A program made the position numbers and the translations under genes. The notes under the pieces are model-generated. The model had not been told where the DNA came from, did no database searches, and saw only the letters and a list, made by a program, of their open reading frames with translations. A stretch of 64,000 bases of DNA from assembly GCF_900091495.1 (NCBI RefSeq), contig NZ_LT607413.1:1550001-1614000 (forward strand), written 5' to 3'. The stretch is from Micromonospora echinospora. GTDB taxonomy: Bacteria > Actinomycetota > Actinomycetes > Mycobacteriales > Micromonosporaceae. Each line of letters opens with the position of its first letter. Positions within the stretch are counted from its first letter, which is position 1. Positions 7,421-16,714 of this stretch are shown one piece after another.

Positions 7421-10400
7421 CCACGTACCGCCAGCTCGGGCAGGGGAATCTGGAGCTGACTGGCCCGTCGGCGCAGCATCAGCAGCCCCCGACCGGGCGG
7501 CCAGGCCCCGCAGGTCGAGCGGGGCAACTTGACCTCGAACAGGTCGCCGTCGACGTGGGACACCGGGTTGAGCAGCAGCCCGGCCTGGGCCCGGCACATC
7601 CGGGCCAGCCAGCCCCGGTAGCGCAGTTGGACCAGGTCGTCGGTGGTCCCGGCGGCGAGCAGCAGGTTGCCGGTGTCCCGGGCCTGCCGGGCCAGGTCCT
7701 CCAGCAGGTGCGCGGCCGACCCGTCGGCGAGCAGTTCGGCGTCGTCGACCAGCACGGTGACCGGACCGGCCAGGTCGGCCAGGACGGCGGCCAGCTCGGC
7801 ATCGGCCCGTGGTCCGGTCAGGACGGCCGCCACGCCGGGTCGGCCGGCCAGCTCCTGCACCGGGGACGGACGGGGACAGAGCGCCACCACCGGCAGCGCC
7901 TCCGGCCGGCGCAGCAGCGAGTCGGCCAGCGCCAGGAGCGCGCCGCTGCGTCCGGTGCCGGGAGCCCCGGCGACCAGGAAGGTGTACCCGAGTTCGGCGA
8001 GGTCCACGTCGACCGGGCCGAGGTGGTCCCCGCCGACGCCGACCGTACCCACGGTGGGCCGGGTCGGCAGCGGGCCCCGACGCAGCGCGTCGGCCTCGGC
8101 GGCGGTGATGGTCACCGGCAGCGGGTCGACCCGCTGTGGCAGCAGTTCCGCCGGCAGCCCGTCCCAGCGGGAGCGGGTCGCCGCGACGTGCCGCTGCACC
8201 GCCGCCGCCTGCACCGTGCCGTCCGGGTCGGGGTCCAGGAGCGCCACCTGGAACATCGTGGTCCCGGGCAGGCCGATGGCCCGGCCCGGTGGCATCGTCC
8301 GGGGGGCCTCGCGCGGGTTGATGCCGTACGCGGCCAGGTCGTCCGGGTCAGCGTGGGCCAGGATCAGCCGGGTGGCCACCGCCCCGGCGAGTCGGTGGGT
8401 GAACCCGGACCGGTCGGTGGCGAGCACGGTCACCACGCCCACCGCCGGCCCCCGGCGCAGCAGGGAGTCGAGCAGGTCCACCAGCCGTCCGCCGTCGGTC
8501 TCGCCGTACCGGGCCACGAACGTCTCGTACCGGTCCAGGACCAGCACCAGGTAGGGCAACGCCTCGGTGTCGGCGACGGCGGCCCGCTGCTCGGCCAGGG
8601 CCGCGTACCCGCCGCTGGCCAACAGCCGCTGCCGACGGCCGATCTCGGCGTCCAGCAGGGTGAGCACCCGGGTGGTGCGGTCGCTGTCGTCACCGTCGAC
8701 GTACGCGCCGCAGTGCGGCAGCCCGGCCAGCGGCGCCAACGCCCGGTTGCCCTGGTCGAGCAGGTAGAGGTGCAGGTCGGCCGGGCCGGTCCGCCGGGTC
8801 AGCCCGACCACGAGCGCGCGCAGCAGGGTGGACCGGCCGCTGCGGGCCATCCCGGCGACCAGCACCGGCCCGGTGCGTTCCAGGTCGAGCAGGTACGGGC
8901 GCTGCGCCTGCTGCTCGGGGTGGTCGGCGAGTCCGATCGGCGCGGCCAGCGCCCCGCCGCCGGTGCCACCGGGCAGCTCGGCGTCGACCACCAGCTCGGG
9001 CAGGGGTGGCAGCCAGGGGCTGTCCGGCGTCCGGATGCCGGCCGCCCCGGCGGCCTCCCGGATCGCCGTGACCAGGACGGTCAGGTCGGTCTCCACCTGC
9101 TCGGGGACAGCCGGTCCCACCGGCGGCGTCGCGCCGTCGGCCGGGGCCGGGCCGGGTGGGACGGCCGGCGGTTCGGCGGCCGGGACGGGGCCGCGCCCCA
9201 GGTCCCGTACCCGTCGGGGGCGCAGGGCCACGCTCGTCGGCTCCGCCGTGGCCGCCGCCCGGGGCCAGCCGATCCGGGCGGTCTGCACCAGGGTCAGGTC
9301 GCTGTGTCCGGCCCGCAGGTACGCCCGACCGGGCTGGTGCCGGGAGAGCCGGGCGGCGTCGGGTACGTCCACCACGTCGGCGCTGTCGGCCGCGCTGGTG
9401 ACCCGCAGGCAGATCCGCAGGTTGAGGTTGGCGCGCAGCTCGGCGTTGACCGAGCCGGCCGGTCGTTGGGTGGCCATCACCACGTGCACGCCCAGGCTGC
9501 GCCCACGCATGCCGATGCCGACCACCCCGCTGACGAACTCGGGCACCTCCTCCACCAGCGAGGCGAACTCGTCGATCACGATGACCAGCCGGGGCAGCCG
9601 CCCGCCGGTGATCGCCCAGTAGTCCTCGATGTCCTTCGCCGCCGCCTCGGCGAGCAGGGCCTCCCGGCGGCGCAGCTCGGCCCGGAGCGCGGACAGGGCC
9701 CGGTTGACCAGGTGCCCGTCCAGGTCGGTGACCATACCGACGCAGTGCGGTAGCTGGGCGCACTCGGCGAACGCGCTGCCGCCCTTGTAGTCGACCAGCA
9801 CGAGGGAGAGCGCGTCCGGGGTGTTGCCGAGCGCCAAGCCGGTGACGAGGGTCTGCAACAGCTCCGACTTGCCCGCGCCGCTGGTGCCGGCGATCAGCGC
9901 GTGCGGGCCGTCCCGGCGCAGGTCGACGGTGATCGGCCCGTCCGGTCCGACGCCGAGCAGCACCCGGGTGGAACGGCCGGCCGGCTCGGCGGCCCACCGT
10001 TGCTGGATCTGCGCCGGCCCCGGGTTGCGCCCCAGGCCGGCCAGTTCCAGCAGTCGGACCGTCTCCGGTACGCCGCCGCCCTCACCCCAGCGCTCCCCGA
10101 GCACCCGCAGCGGGGCCAACGCGTACCCCAGCTTGGCCGCGCCGCCCGGGTCGAGGCGGTCCAGCAGCACCCCGTCCACGTCGGGGTGCTCCGGTCGACG
10201 CACCACCGCCCGGGTGCCCGAGCCGCTGTTGACGACCACGGTGGCCCGGCACTCCCCGGGCAGTTCGGTCTCCAGCGCGTCCAGGCAGATCGCGTAGACC
10301 CCCACCTCGGGGCCGTCGGCGAGCAGTTCGGCCAGGCCGGGCAGGCCGCGCAGCCGGCGGGCCCCGTCGGCCACCAGGACCATCCGCCGCCCGGCCGGCG

Positions 10401-11877
10401 CGCCGGCCCGCAGCGTGGCGGCCCGTTCGGCCCGGCGCTGGTCGACGATGCGGCGCAGCCCGGCCAGCCGGGCGCGGGCCTGCTCGGCGTCGGTGGCGAC
10501 CATCCGGTCGCACTCCAGGTCGGCGGTGTGCGGCAGGGTGTGCGGCAGCCAGCTCAGCCAGGCCCAGTCGTCGGCCTCGTCACCACCGGTGAGCAGGACG
10601 ATCCCGAGGTCGTGCGGGGCGTGCAGGGTGGCCAGCTGGGCGAGGACCGCGCGGACGGTGGCCAGCAGACCGGGCCGGGGACCGGCCAGTCCGAGCACCC
10701 CGGCGACGGTCAGGTCGACCGCGACCGGGCTCTGCGTCACCGCCGGCAGTTCCAGGGGCTCGGCGGCCGGATCGGGTTCGGCACCCGGACCGGTCAGGGT
10801 CGCCTCCACCAGGGTCGACGCGAGCCCCACCCGCAGCCGCAGGAAGTCGGCGTCCGCCGGGCGGCGCTCGAAGAGCCGTCGGGTGGGTCCGGTGGCGGTC
10901 CGCAGCAGGCGTCCCGGGTCGGGCAGCTCCTCCCGGCGGGTCCGTCCCTGTTCCTCGGCAAGGCGGTCCAGGCGCTCCGCCAGCTCGGTGCGCTGCCGCT
11001 CGTAGTCGGCCAGCGCCTGGCGGTACTCCTTCCGACCGCCGCGCCGGTCGGAGAAGACGTTGGCGAGCAGCAGCAGGGGCGAGAGCGCCATGAACAGCAG
11101 CAGGTAGCCGGCGTTCGGGAAGATCGCGTACGCCACCCCGGCCAGCAGCACCGGCAGCAGGATGGCCAGCAGCGGGAACCGTACGGTGCGCGGCGGTTCG
11201 GGACGGCGGGGCACGGTGAGCCGGGGGGTGTCGACGCGGACGGCGATGCGCGGCGGCCGGTTGTACTGGATGGCGCCGGTCGCGTCGACCGGCTCGACCG
11301 GGGCGTCGGCCGGGTCCACCGGCCGCAGCGTCAGCACCGTCTCGCCGACCCCGAAGACGTCCCCCGGGGCGACCGGGGTCGGCGCGTCCAGCCGGACGCC
11401 CCGCCAGGCCGTACCGTTGCGCGAACCGGCGTCGGTCAGCTCCGCGGCACCGTCCGCTCCGGTGGTCAGGCGGGCGTGGACCCGGCTGACCTCGGGATCG
11501 GTCAGGACGAGGTCGGCCTCGGGCGACCGGCCGACGGTGAGGTCCGTACCGGACCGGAACGAGGTGGCCGCCACCCCACCGGCCCCGCCGACGACGGCCA
11601 ACTCGACCGCGCCGACCGTTTCGGTGCCGGTGTCCCCCGGGCGGGCGGCCACCTCGATCCGGCTGCCGGCGGGCAGCGGCAGGTCGGCCAGCCGGGCGGT
11701 ACGGGACAACGGCCGCCCCCGGAGCCAGAGCCGGACCGGGGCGACCGGCCCCGGACCGGCGTCCGGCAGCACCCGGTCGATCGCCGCGACGAGGTCCGCC
11801 ACGGTGGCCCGGGCTCCGGCCCGCACCACCATCGGGACCTCCCGTCCCCCCACCGCGATCCGTATTTCCCGTTCCAT
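7417..11877 (-). CDS. T7SS FtsK/SpoIIIE-family ATPase (EssC/EccC-like) with N-terminal ubiquitin-like and FHA domains
   Basis: 1486 residues from ATG 11877, preceded by GGGAGG; the upstream GTG 11904 has a poorer site. Order: a ubiquitin/YukD-like beta-grasp domain (about 1-75), an FHA domain (about 90-185; VGRSPEADLVL, SRVHARL, GSRNGTAW), two membrane helices (about 235-280), a coiled region, then three ATPase modules. Module 1 has an intact Walker A (GTSGAGKSELL, Lys670) and Walker B (LVIVIDEF). Modules 2 and 3 have Arg for the Walker A Lys (Arg1015 in GMARSGRST, Arg1310 in GAPGTGRSG). It should be the motor that exports the WXG100 partner and larger substrates. The architecture resembles Firmicutes EssC, but with a fused YukD-like domain where EssC has a first FHA. 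The kinase next door could phosphorylate a partner read by the FHA domain. Confidence 0.9.
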   Translation of the reverse strand: MEREIRIAVGGREVPMVVRAGARATVADLVAAIDRVLPDAGPGPVAPVRLWLRGRPLSRTARLADLPLPAGSRIEVAARPGDTGTETVGAVELAVVGGAGGVAATSFRSGTDLTVGRSPEADLVLTDPEVSRVHARLTTGADGAAELTDAGSRNGTAWRGVRLDAPTPVAPGDVFGVGETVLTLRPVDPADAPVEPVDATGAIQYNRPPRIAVRVDTPRLTVPRRPEPPRTVRFPLLAILLPVLLAGVAYAIFPNAGYLLLFMALSPLLLLANVFSDRRGGRKEYRQALADYERQRTELAERLDRLAEEQGRTRREELPDPGRLLRTATGPTRRLFERRPADADFLRLRVGLASTLVEATLTGPGAEPDPAAEPLELPAVTQSPVAVDLTVAGVLGLAGPRPGLLATVRAVLAQLATLHAPHDLGIVLLTGGDEADDWAWLSWLPHTLPHTADLECDRMVATDAEQARARLAGLRRIVDQRRAERAATLRAGAPAGRRMVLVADGARRLRGLPGLAELLADGPEVGVYAICLDALETELPGECRATVVVNSGSGTRAVVRRPEHPDVDGVLLDRLDPGGAAKLGYALAPLRVLGERWGEGGGVPETVRLLELAGLGRNPGPAQIQQRWAAEPAGRSTRVLLGVGPDGPITVDLRRDGPHALIAGTSGAGKSELLQTLVTGLALGNTPDALSLVLVDYKGGSAFAECAQLPHCVGMVTDLDGHLVNRALSALRAELRRREALLAEAAAKDIEDYWAITGGRLPRLVIVIDEFASLVEEVPEFVSGVVGIGMRGRSLGVHVVMATQRPAGSVNAELRANLNLRICLRVTSAADSADVVDVPDAARLSRHQPGRAYLRAGHSDLTLVQTARIGWPRAAATAEPTSVALRPRRVRDLGRGPVPAAEPPAVPPGPAPADGATPPVGPAVPEQVETDLTVLVTAIREAAGAAGIRTPDSPWLPPLPELVVDAELPGGTGGGALAAPIGLADHPEQQAQRPYLLDLERTGPVLVAGMARSGRSTLLRALVVGLTRRTGPADLHLYLLDQGNRALAPLAGLPHCGAYVDGDDSDRTTRVLTLLDAEIGRRQRLLASGGYAALAEQRAAVADTEALPYLVLVLDRYETFVARYGETDGGRLVDLLDSLLRRGPAVGVVTVLATDRSGFTHRLAGAVATRLILAHADPDDLAAYGINPREAPRTMPPGRAIGLPGTTMFQVALLDPDPDGTVQAAAVQRHVAATRSRWDGLPAELLPQRVDPLPVTITAAEADALRRGPLPTRPTVGTVGVGGDHLGPVDVDLAELGYTFLVAGAPGTGRSGALLALADSLLRRPEALPVVALCPRPSPVQELAGRPGVAAVLTGPRADAELAAVLADLAGPVTVLVDDAELLADGSAAHLLEDLARQARDTGNLLLAAGTTDDLVQLRYRGWLARMCRAQAGLLLNPVSHVDGDLFEVKLPRSTCGAWPPGRGLLMLRRRASQLQIPLPELAVRG

Positions 11878-11917
11878 CCCGGCCTCCCGAGCCCCGACCC
11901 GCACCGACCCCGACCGG

Positions 11918-12181
11918 TCAGCCGCCCGCCTGCTCCAGGGCGTCCGCGCGACGACGCACCTCCAGCGCCGCGTCCTGGAGGGCGGCGGAGAGACGGGTCA
12001 GGGCCGGCTCGTACTCGCTGCTCCAGGAGGTCCGGAACCGCTCGGCCGCACCGCCGCGCCAGTAGGTGTTGGCCAGTTCGGTCCGCAGCTCGCGCAGCAG
12101 GCTGTCCACCGCCGAGCTCTGCCGGTTGAAGTTGGTGTTCAGGGAGTGCAGTTGGCTGATCTCGCCACCGATGACCGACAT
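11918..12181 (-). CDS. WXG100-family T7SS protein
   Basis: 87 residues. Two helices are joined by the family motif WRG (TYWRGGAAERFRTSW), matching the W-X-G turn of ESAT-6/WXG100 proteins. A C-terminal tail contains RRRADALEQAGG. The start ATG 12181 has a strong AGGAG site 5 nt upstream; in-frame codons further upstream lack one and would add a non-family extension. The next gene, the secretion ATPase, begins 40 nt downstream, so this is the expected small substrate and structural partner of that machine. It probably forms helical-hairpin dimers. Confidence 0.92.
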   Translation of the reverse strand: MSVIGGEISQLHSLNTNFNRQSSAVDSLLRELRTELANTYWRGGAAERFRTSWSSEYEPALTRLSAALQDAALEVRRRADALEQAGG

Positions 12182-12311
12182 CGGATCTCCTTCGCTGGTC
12201 GGCGTCGTCGACCACGCTAGGCAGCGGCACCGGCCGGCAAAATCGGAAAGGCTCCCCAACTCCGGGCCGGGCCTGCCCAGCGCCCCGACCGGGCAGCGGA
12301 GTGAGCACCGG

Positions 12312-12977
12312 TCAGCGACGGAGCAGGGCGAGATCCTCCCGGGTCACCAGGCCACGGCTGATGGCGTACTCGGCGAGGTTGGTCAGCGCGCTGAAGCCGG
12401 TCATGTTGGGCACCCCGGCGGCGTGCAGCCGGGTCCGTAGGTACTCGATCCGCTTGACCAGCGTGCTGCGGGGCCAGCCGAGCCGGGCCGCCGCCGCCGC
12501 GTAGCTCTTCGGGTAGGGGTCGTAGCGGGGCAACTCCTCCAGGTAGCCGGCGAAGAGCGCCACCATGGCCAACCGGTCCGCCGTACTGATCATCACCTCG
12601 GCACCGACCGCGGTGGCCTCGGCCACGTCCTCGGGCGGCGCCTCGCCGGCCGGCGTCGGAACCGCCGGCGGCAACAGGGTCAGCCCGTGCTGGCCGTGCG
12701 TGCCGTCCACCAGCACCTTGGTCGGGCTCTCCACCGCGATCCGCCGGCCGGGTGCCAGCACCGACCGGAACCCCAGGTCGTCCACGACGGAGAGGGGACG
12801 GGTGGTGGAGCTGTTCGTCAACCACCAGGTGTCGCCCTCCCGGGCCACCGTGCCGGCGATCCGGGAGATGCCCGTGTCGGTCGGGTCCAGGCAGATGGTG
12901 CACTCCCGGATCCGGCCGAAGGTCACCCGCTGGTCCGGGTCGGGTTCCACTGTGTGATCGGCCGCCTCGATCCGCAT
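12312..12977 (-). CDS. FHA domain protein with C-terminal helix-turn-helix
   Basis: 221 residues from ATG 12977 (MRIEAADHTV). The N-terminal half is an FHA domain (about 10-100: FGRIRECTICLD, SRIAGTV, NSSTTRPL), which binds phosphothreonine. The C-terminal third (about 135-215) is a helical DNA-binding-like segment (YPKSYAAAAARLGWPRSTLVK) resembling the HTH of response-regulator or sigma-region-4 proteins. The gene lies first in the T7SS run, 130 nt before the WXG100 gene, and is divergent from the PASTA protein gene. A plausible role is a transcription factor whose activity depends on phosphorylation by the locus kinase. The FHA assignment is firm and the DNA-binding role is inference. Confidence 0.78.
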   Translation of the reverse strand: MRIEAADHTVEPDPDQRVTFGRIRECTICLDPTDTGISRIAGTVAREGDTWWLTNSSTTRPLSVVDDLGFRSVLAPGRRIAVESPTKVLVDGTHGQHGLTLLPPAVPTPAGEAPPEDVAEATAVGAEVMISTADRLAMVALFAGYLEELPRYDPYPKSYAAAAARLGWPRSTLVKRIEYLRTRLHAAGVPNMTGFSALTNLAEYAISRGLVTREDLALLRR

Positions 12978-13141
12978 CCCTGTCACCGGTCCCGCACTCC
13001 TTCCCGCGACTGCTGGGGATCCTTCCCCATCCGCCGGGCCCGCCCGCCCCCGCGGTCCTCGCCTATTCTCGGACACTGCCGCCTCATCGCGCAGATGCCG
13101 CCCCGCGCACCGCGGCCCACCGCGTTCCCTGGAGGATTCCC

Positions 13142-15586
13142 ATGTCCGGCTCCGCTGGAGCATCCACTCCGCAGCGACGGCGTGCTCCGCGCGTGCTGCG
13201 CCGACTGGCCGCCGTACGGCCCAGCCGGAAGGCTCTCACCGGGACCCGGCTCAACCGGATCGTGCTGGTGACCGCCCTGGCCGTCGCGGCGACCGCGTTC
13301 GCCTTCGGCACCGGATACCGGTCCTCCCGGGCGGCCTTCGACGACGGCGGCGCGTACCTGCAGAAGTCGTCCCGGGTGGTGCACGTCAACGCGGACAACC
13401 GGGACATCGACGCGCGGACCGCCAAGCAGCTCGCCACCGGGAAGCAGACCCTGGAGGTGGTCCAGGTCGGACCGGAGCTGGTCTACGTGGTCAACAACGA
13501 GACCGGCGTGGTCACCCGCCTGCCCACCGAGTCCCTGGAGCCGGAGCCGGTGCAGCGGCGGCCCGACTCCAAGGGCAAGCTCGCCGTGGTCACCGGCGGT
13601 GGGTCGACCTACCTGGTCGACGCCGAGCAGGGCACCCTCAACAAGCTGGAACGCAAGGACGGCCCGGGCGCGCCGGTGCCGGCCCCGCGCGTCACCAAGG
13701 CGGTCGTCGACGGCAACGGCACCGCCTGGGCGTACGCCCCGGAGAGCGGCGAGCTGGTGCAGATCAGCGGCGGTACGGTCACCGGCAGGCAGCGGGTCAC
13801 CGGCAGCGGGGAGCAGGTCGGCCTGACCCTGGTCAGCGGCGCGCCGGTGCTCTACCGGCCAGAGACCGGACAGGCCAGCCTCTACGGGCCGGACGGGCTG
13901 CGTCGCCAACTCGACCTCGACGCCCGGTACGGGGTCTCCTCCGCCCCCGGCGCTCCGAGCCACCTGGCCGTGGTGGTGCCGAACAGCGGTGAACTGGTGA
14001 TCGCCGACTTCGGCAGCGGCGAGGTGAAGCGCATGACGCTGCCCGACCGGGCCGGTCACCAGTTCGGCCCTCCGGTCGTCCTCAACGGACGGGTGTACGT
14101 ACCGGACTTCACCACCCGGCACGTGCTGGTGGTCCCGGTGGCCGAGATGCGGGTGGCCACCTACACCACCGTGCCGGGCACCTCGGCCACCTTCGAGGTG
14201 AGCGTCCGGGACAACCGGGTGTGGATCAACGACCCGCACGGCACCGGCATCGTGGTCTCCTTCGACACCAACGGCCGCTCCAACGAGATCGACATCACCG
14301 GCCGGGGGGACGACCCGAAGAAGCCGAAGCCGAGCCGGTCGGCCACCCCTCCGCCGCCGCCCAGGACGCCCCGGCCCACCCCGCCGCCCCGCGCGCCGGA
14401 GTTGCTGACCGTCCCCGACCTGGTGGGGTTGGACCGGGCGGCGGCCTGCGCCCGGCTGGAACCGAAGCTGCGCTGCGTGCCGGTGGCCCAGCCGGACGGC
14501 GAGGGCGAGACCGACAAGGTGCTCAGCACGAACCCACCGGCCGGTTCACGGCTCAGCGAGGGCCGCCCGGTGACCGTGGTCTACCGCGGCCCGACCCGGG
14601 TGCCCCGGGTGGCCGGCCTGCCCGCCGGCGAGGCCTGCCAGGCCCTGATCGCCGCCCGGTTGACGTGCGTGGAGCGGGTCGCCGGGCTGGCCGCCGACGG
14701 CAGCAAGGTGCGGGTGGTGACCGGGCAGACCCCGGCACCGGACAGCGCGGCGGACACCAACGCCCCGGTGGAGATCACCTACCCGGCGCAGATCGCGGTC
14801 GGCAACTTCGTCGGGCAGCGGCACGACACGGCGTGCCCGGTGGGGCTGAACTGCGTGCCCCGCGACCTCGGACCCGGCGCCCCCGCGTACGTGGTGGTCG
14901 CGCAGAACCCCGCCCCGGGCGCGGGCGCGGACCCGGGCTCGAACGTGGTGCTGGACCACTACGCGCACCCGGCCGTGCCGAACCTCGTCGGGATGAGCCC
15001 CGACCAGGCGTGCGCCACGCTCCAGTCGGTGCAGCTGGCCTGCAACCGCAACGACAACGCGGTCACCCTCTCGGTCAACCAGGTGCAGGCCCAGGACCCG
15101 GCAGCCGGGGCCGCGCTGCCGGCGAACTCGGCGGTGACCATCACCTACGAGTCGACCGCAGCGGTGCCGCTACACCGGTTCAAGGCGCCGGCGCCGAAGC
15201 GGGCCAACTTCCTCTCGCCGGGCGGCGGCGGCCCCGGCGGCTGGAGCCAGCAGTCCACCATCGGCCAGGTCTACCCGCCGGGGGCAACGGTGCCCGGGTT
15301 GAAGACCATCTACCAGTCGCGCTGTGTCAGCGGCTGCGGCGAGGTGGGCGGCTACTACTACTCCGACAACCCGCAGGCGCAGCAGAGCTGGGTGATGGAG
15401 GGGTCGGCCTTCTCCTGCTTCGCGGACACCCCGCCCGGCACCGTCCCGCTGCACGCGCTGTTCCACGGCGCGGACGCGGTCTGGGTCTGGGCGCAGCCCG
15501 GCAGCGCGGAGTACGCCTACTTCAAGGAACACGGGTTCACCCACCACTTCGAGTTCCGGATCTGCAACGTCTGGCCCCGCCCCTGA
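13142..15586 (+). CDS. Membrane-anchored surface protein with propeller-like repeats and four Cys-containing PASTA-type domains
   Basis: 814 residues from ATG 13142, with GGAGG 9 nt upstream. A basic cytosolic tail of about 38 residues precedes a membrane helix (39-58) and a long extracellular part. Residues 60-395 are beta-rich repeats resembling a propeller (VVTGGGSTYLVDAEQGT and similar). A Pro-rich linker follows (about 395-420), then four PASTA-like modules (about 421-675), each built as VP.LVG...A...L and most with paired Cys. The unique C-terminal domain (about 700-814) carries SRCVSGCGEVGGYYYS and is Cys- and Trp-rich. PASTA modules bind peptidoglycan fragments in kinases and PBPs; here there is no kinase or PBP. 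The gene diverges from the T7SS operon and may be its wall-facing component. Confidence 0.85.
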   Translation: MSGSAGASTPQRRRAPRVLRRLAAVRPSRKALTGTRLNRIVLVTALAVAATAFAFGTGYRSSRAAFDDGGAYLQKSSRVVHVNADNRDIDARTAKQLATGKQTLEVVQVGPELVYVVNNETGVVTRLPTESLEPEPVQRRPDSKGKLAVVTGGGSTYLVDAEQGTLNKLERKDGPGAPVPAPRVTKAVVDGNGTAWAYAPESGELVQISGGTVTGRQRVTGSGEQVGLTLVSGAPVLYRPETGQASLYGPDGLRRQLDLDARYGVSSAPGAPSHLAVVVPNSGELVIADFGSGEVKRMTLPDRAGHQFGPPVVLNGRVYVPDFTTRHVLVVPVAEMRVATYTTVPGTSATFEVSVRDNRVWINDPHGTGIVVSFDTNGRSNEIDITGRGDDPKKPKPSRSATPPPPPRTPRPTPPPRAPELLTVPDLVGLDRAAACARLEPKLRCVPVAQPDGEGETDKVLSTNPPAGSRLSEGRPVTVVYRGPTRVPRVAGLPAGEACQALIAARLTCVERVAGLAADGSKVRVVTGQTPAPDSAADTNAPVEITYPAQIAVGNFVGQRHDTACPVGLNCVPRDLGPGAPAYVVVAQNPAPGAGADPGSNVVLDHYAHPAVPNLVGMSPDQACATLQSVQLACNRNDNAVTLSVNQVQAQDPAAGAALPANSAVTITYESTAAVPLHRFKAPAPKRANFLSPGGGGPGGWSQQSTIGQVYPPGATVPGLKTIYQSRCVSGCGEVGGYYYSDNPQAQQSWVMEGSAFSCFADTPPGTVPLHALFHGADAVWVWAQPGSAEYAYFKEHGFTHHFEFRICNVWPRP

Positions 15587-15600
15587 CCCGAACGCCGGCA

Positions 15601-15653
15601 ACCGGACCTCGGCGCACCCTCCGACGTGGAGTCGGGGTGCGCCGAGGTCCGGT
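15601..15653. terminator. Bidirectional terminator hairpin between convergent genes
   Basis: A perfect 19-bp inverted repeat, left arm 15601-15619 and right arm 15635-15653, with a 15-nt loop that contains a smaller hairpin. It lies exactly between the ends of the PASTA protein gene (+) and the membrane protein gene (-). There is no U-tract, as is common in high-GC actinobacteria. Confidence 0.85.
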
Positions 15654-15655
15654 CG

Positions 15656-16714
15656 TCATCCGGTCGACATGGTGGGCCCCACGGTGTCGGCGGGGGTCGG
15701 TGGAATTCGGCGCAACGCTCGGACGGCCTGCCGGGCGACCGGCACACCCACCGCCAGGACCACGGCGACCTGCGCTCCGGCGAGGACGAACAGCGCGGTG
15801 CGCTCTGCCTGCCCGCCGTAGTCGGGCAGGGTCACCAGGCGCACGGCGAGCGTGGTCGCGGCGAGCAGGGTGAACGCCAGTGACCACGGCAGCCGTGCCG
15901 GCCGGCCGGGGCGGACGGCGGGGTGGACCAGCATCGCGGCGGCGACCAGGAGGCAGCAGAGGCCCGGCCAGTCGAGCAGTCGCAGTTCCGGTCGGGCCGC
16001 CTGGAGGGCGACCAGCGGCACGGGGACGAGGACGATGCCGACCGGCAGCGCGAGCAGCCAGGGACGGCGCGGCACCGGGGCGCTGTCGTGGGCAAACGTC
16101 GCCATGGCCAGGAGCAGGACGACGTCGACGAGCCGGTCCGCCCAGGGCGACACGGTCAGCGGTGCCGCGCCGGTGGCCTGGGCCACGGCGACGGTGACCG
16201 TGGGCGGGACGACAGCGACCAGCGCGACCGCCCGGGCCACCCGCCGGTGTCCCAGGACGAGCGCGACGTACGCCGGCAACCAGGCGTAGCCGGCGAGGCC
16301 CCACGCCGCGTGCCAGGTGCTCGACGGCGGGGTGAGCGCCAGGTCGGGCGGGACGGCGGGCAGCCAGGCGAGGGTTCCGGAGAACCACAGGGTGCCGACG
16401 ATGCCGCCGGTGGCCATGACGGCGTGGGCCAGCACAGCGGTCAGGGTCGCCAGCCGCACCGCCTGACCCCAGGCGTACGCCCGGGGTGGCGCGTCCGCCC
16501 CACCGAGGCGCAACCGGACCGCGAGGGCCACGATGCTGGCGACCTCCGACAGACTCGGCCGGCCGCAGTCGAGGATGTCGGCGGTCGTCTCGGGGTCGCC
16601 GGTGTCCACGCTGTCGAGGTAGGCGGCGACCATGTCGTCCTCCCACCGCTGCCGGTATCCGGCGGGCAGCAGCCGCAGCACCGCGCGGTAACGCTCCTCC
16701 AGCCGGCTCGTCAC
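15656..16714 (-). CDS. Multi-spanning membrane protein in a PadR operon
   Basis: 352 residues starting at GTG 16714, which overlaps the PadR stop (GTGA). A soluble helical segment (about 1-50: LEERYRAVLRLLPAGYRQRWEDD) is followed by about eight to nine hydrophobic helices. An N-terminal short helical domain plus membrane helices directly behind a PadR regulator is a common actinobacterial arrangement, in which PadR controls a membrane protein that is often toxic or stress-related. I do not recognise the membrane part. It shows no ABC, permease or enzyme motif. Confidence 0.8.
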   Translation of the reverse strand: MTSRLEERYRAVLRLLPAGYRQRWEDDMVAAYLDSVDTGDPETTADILDCGRPSLSEVASIVALAVRLRLGGADAPPRAYAWGQAVRLATLTAVLAHAVMATGGIVGTLWFSGTLAWLPAVPPDLALTPPSSTWHAAWGLAGYAWLPAYVALVLGHRRVARAVALVAVVPPTVTVAVAQATGAAPLTVSPWADRLVDVVLLLAMATFAHDSAPVPRRPWLLALPVGIVLVPVPLVALQAARPELRLLDWPGLCCLLVAAAMLVHPAVRPGRPARLPWSLAFTLLAATTLAVRLVTLPDYGGQAERTALFVLAGAQVAVVLAVGVPVARQAVRALRRIPPTPADTVGPTMSTG

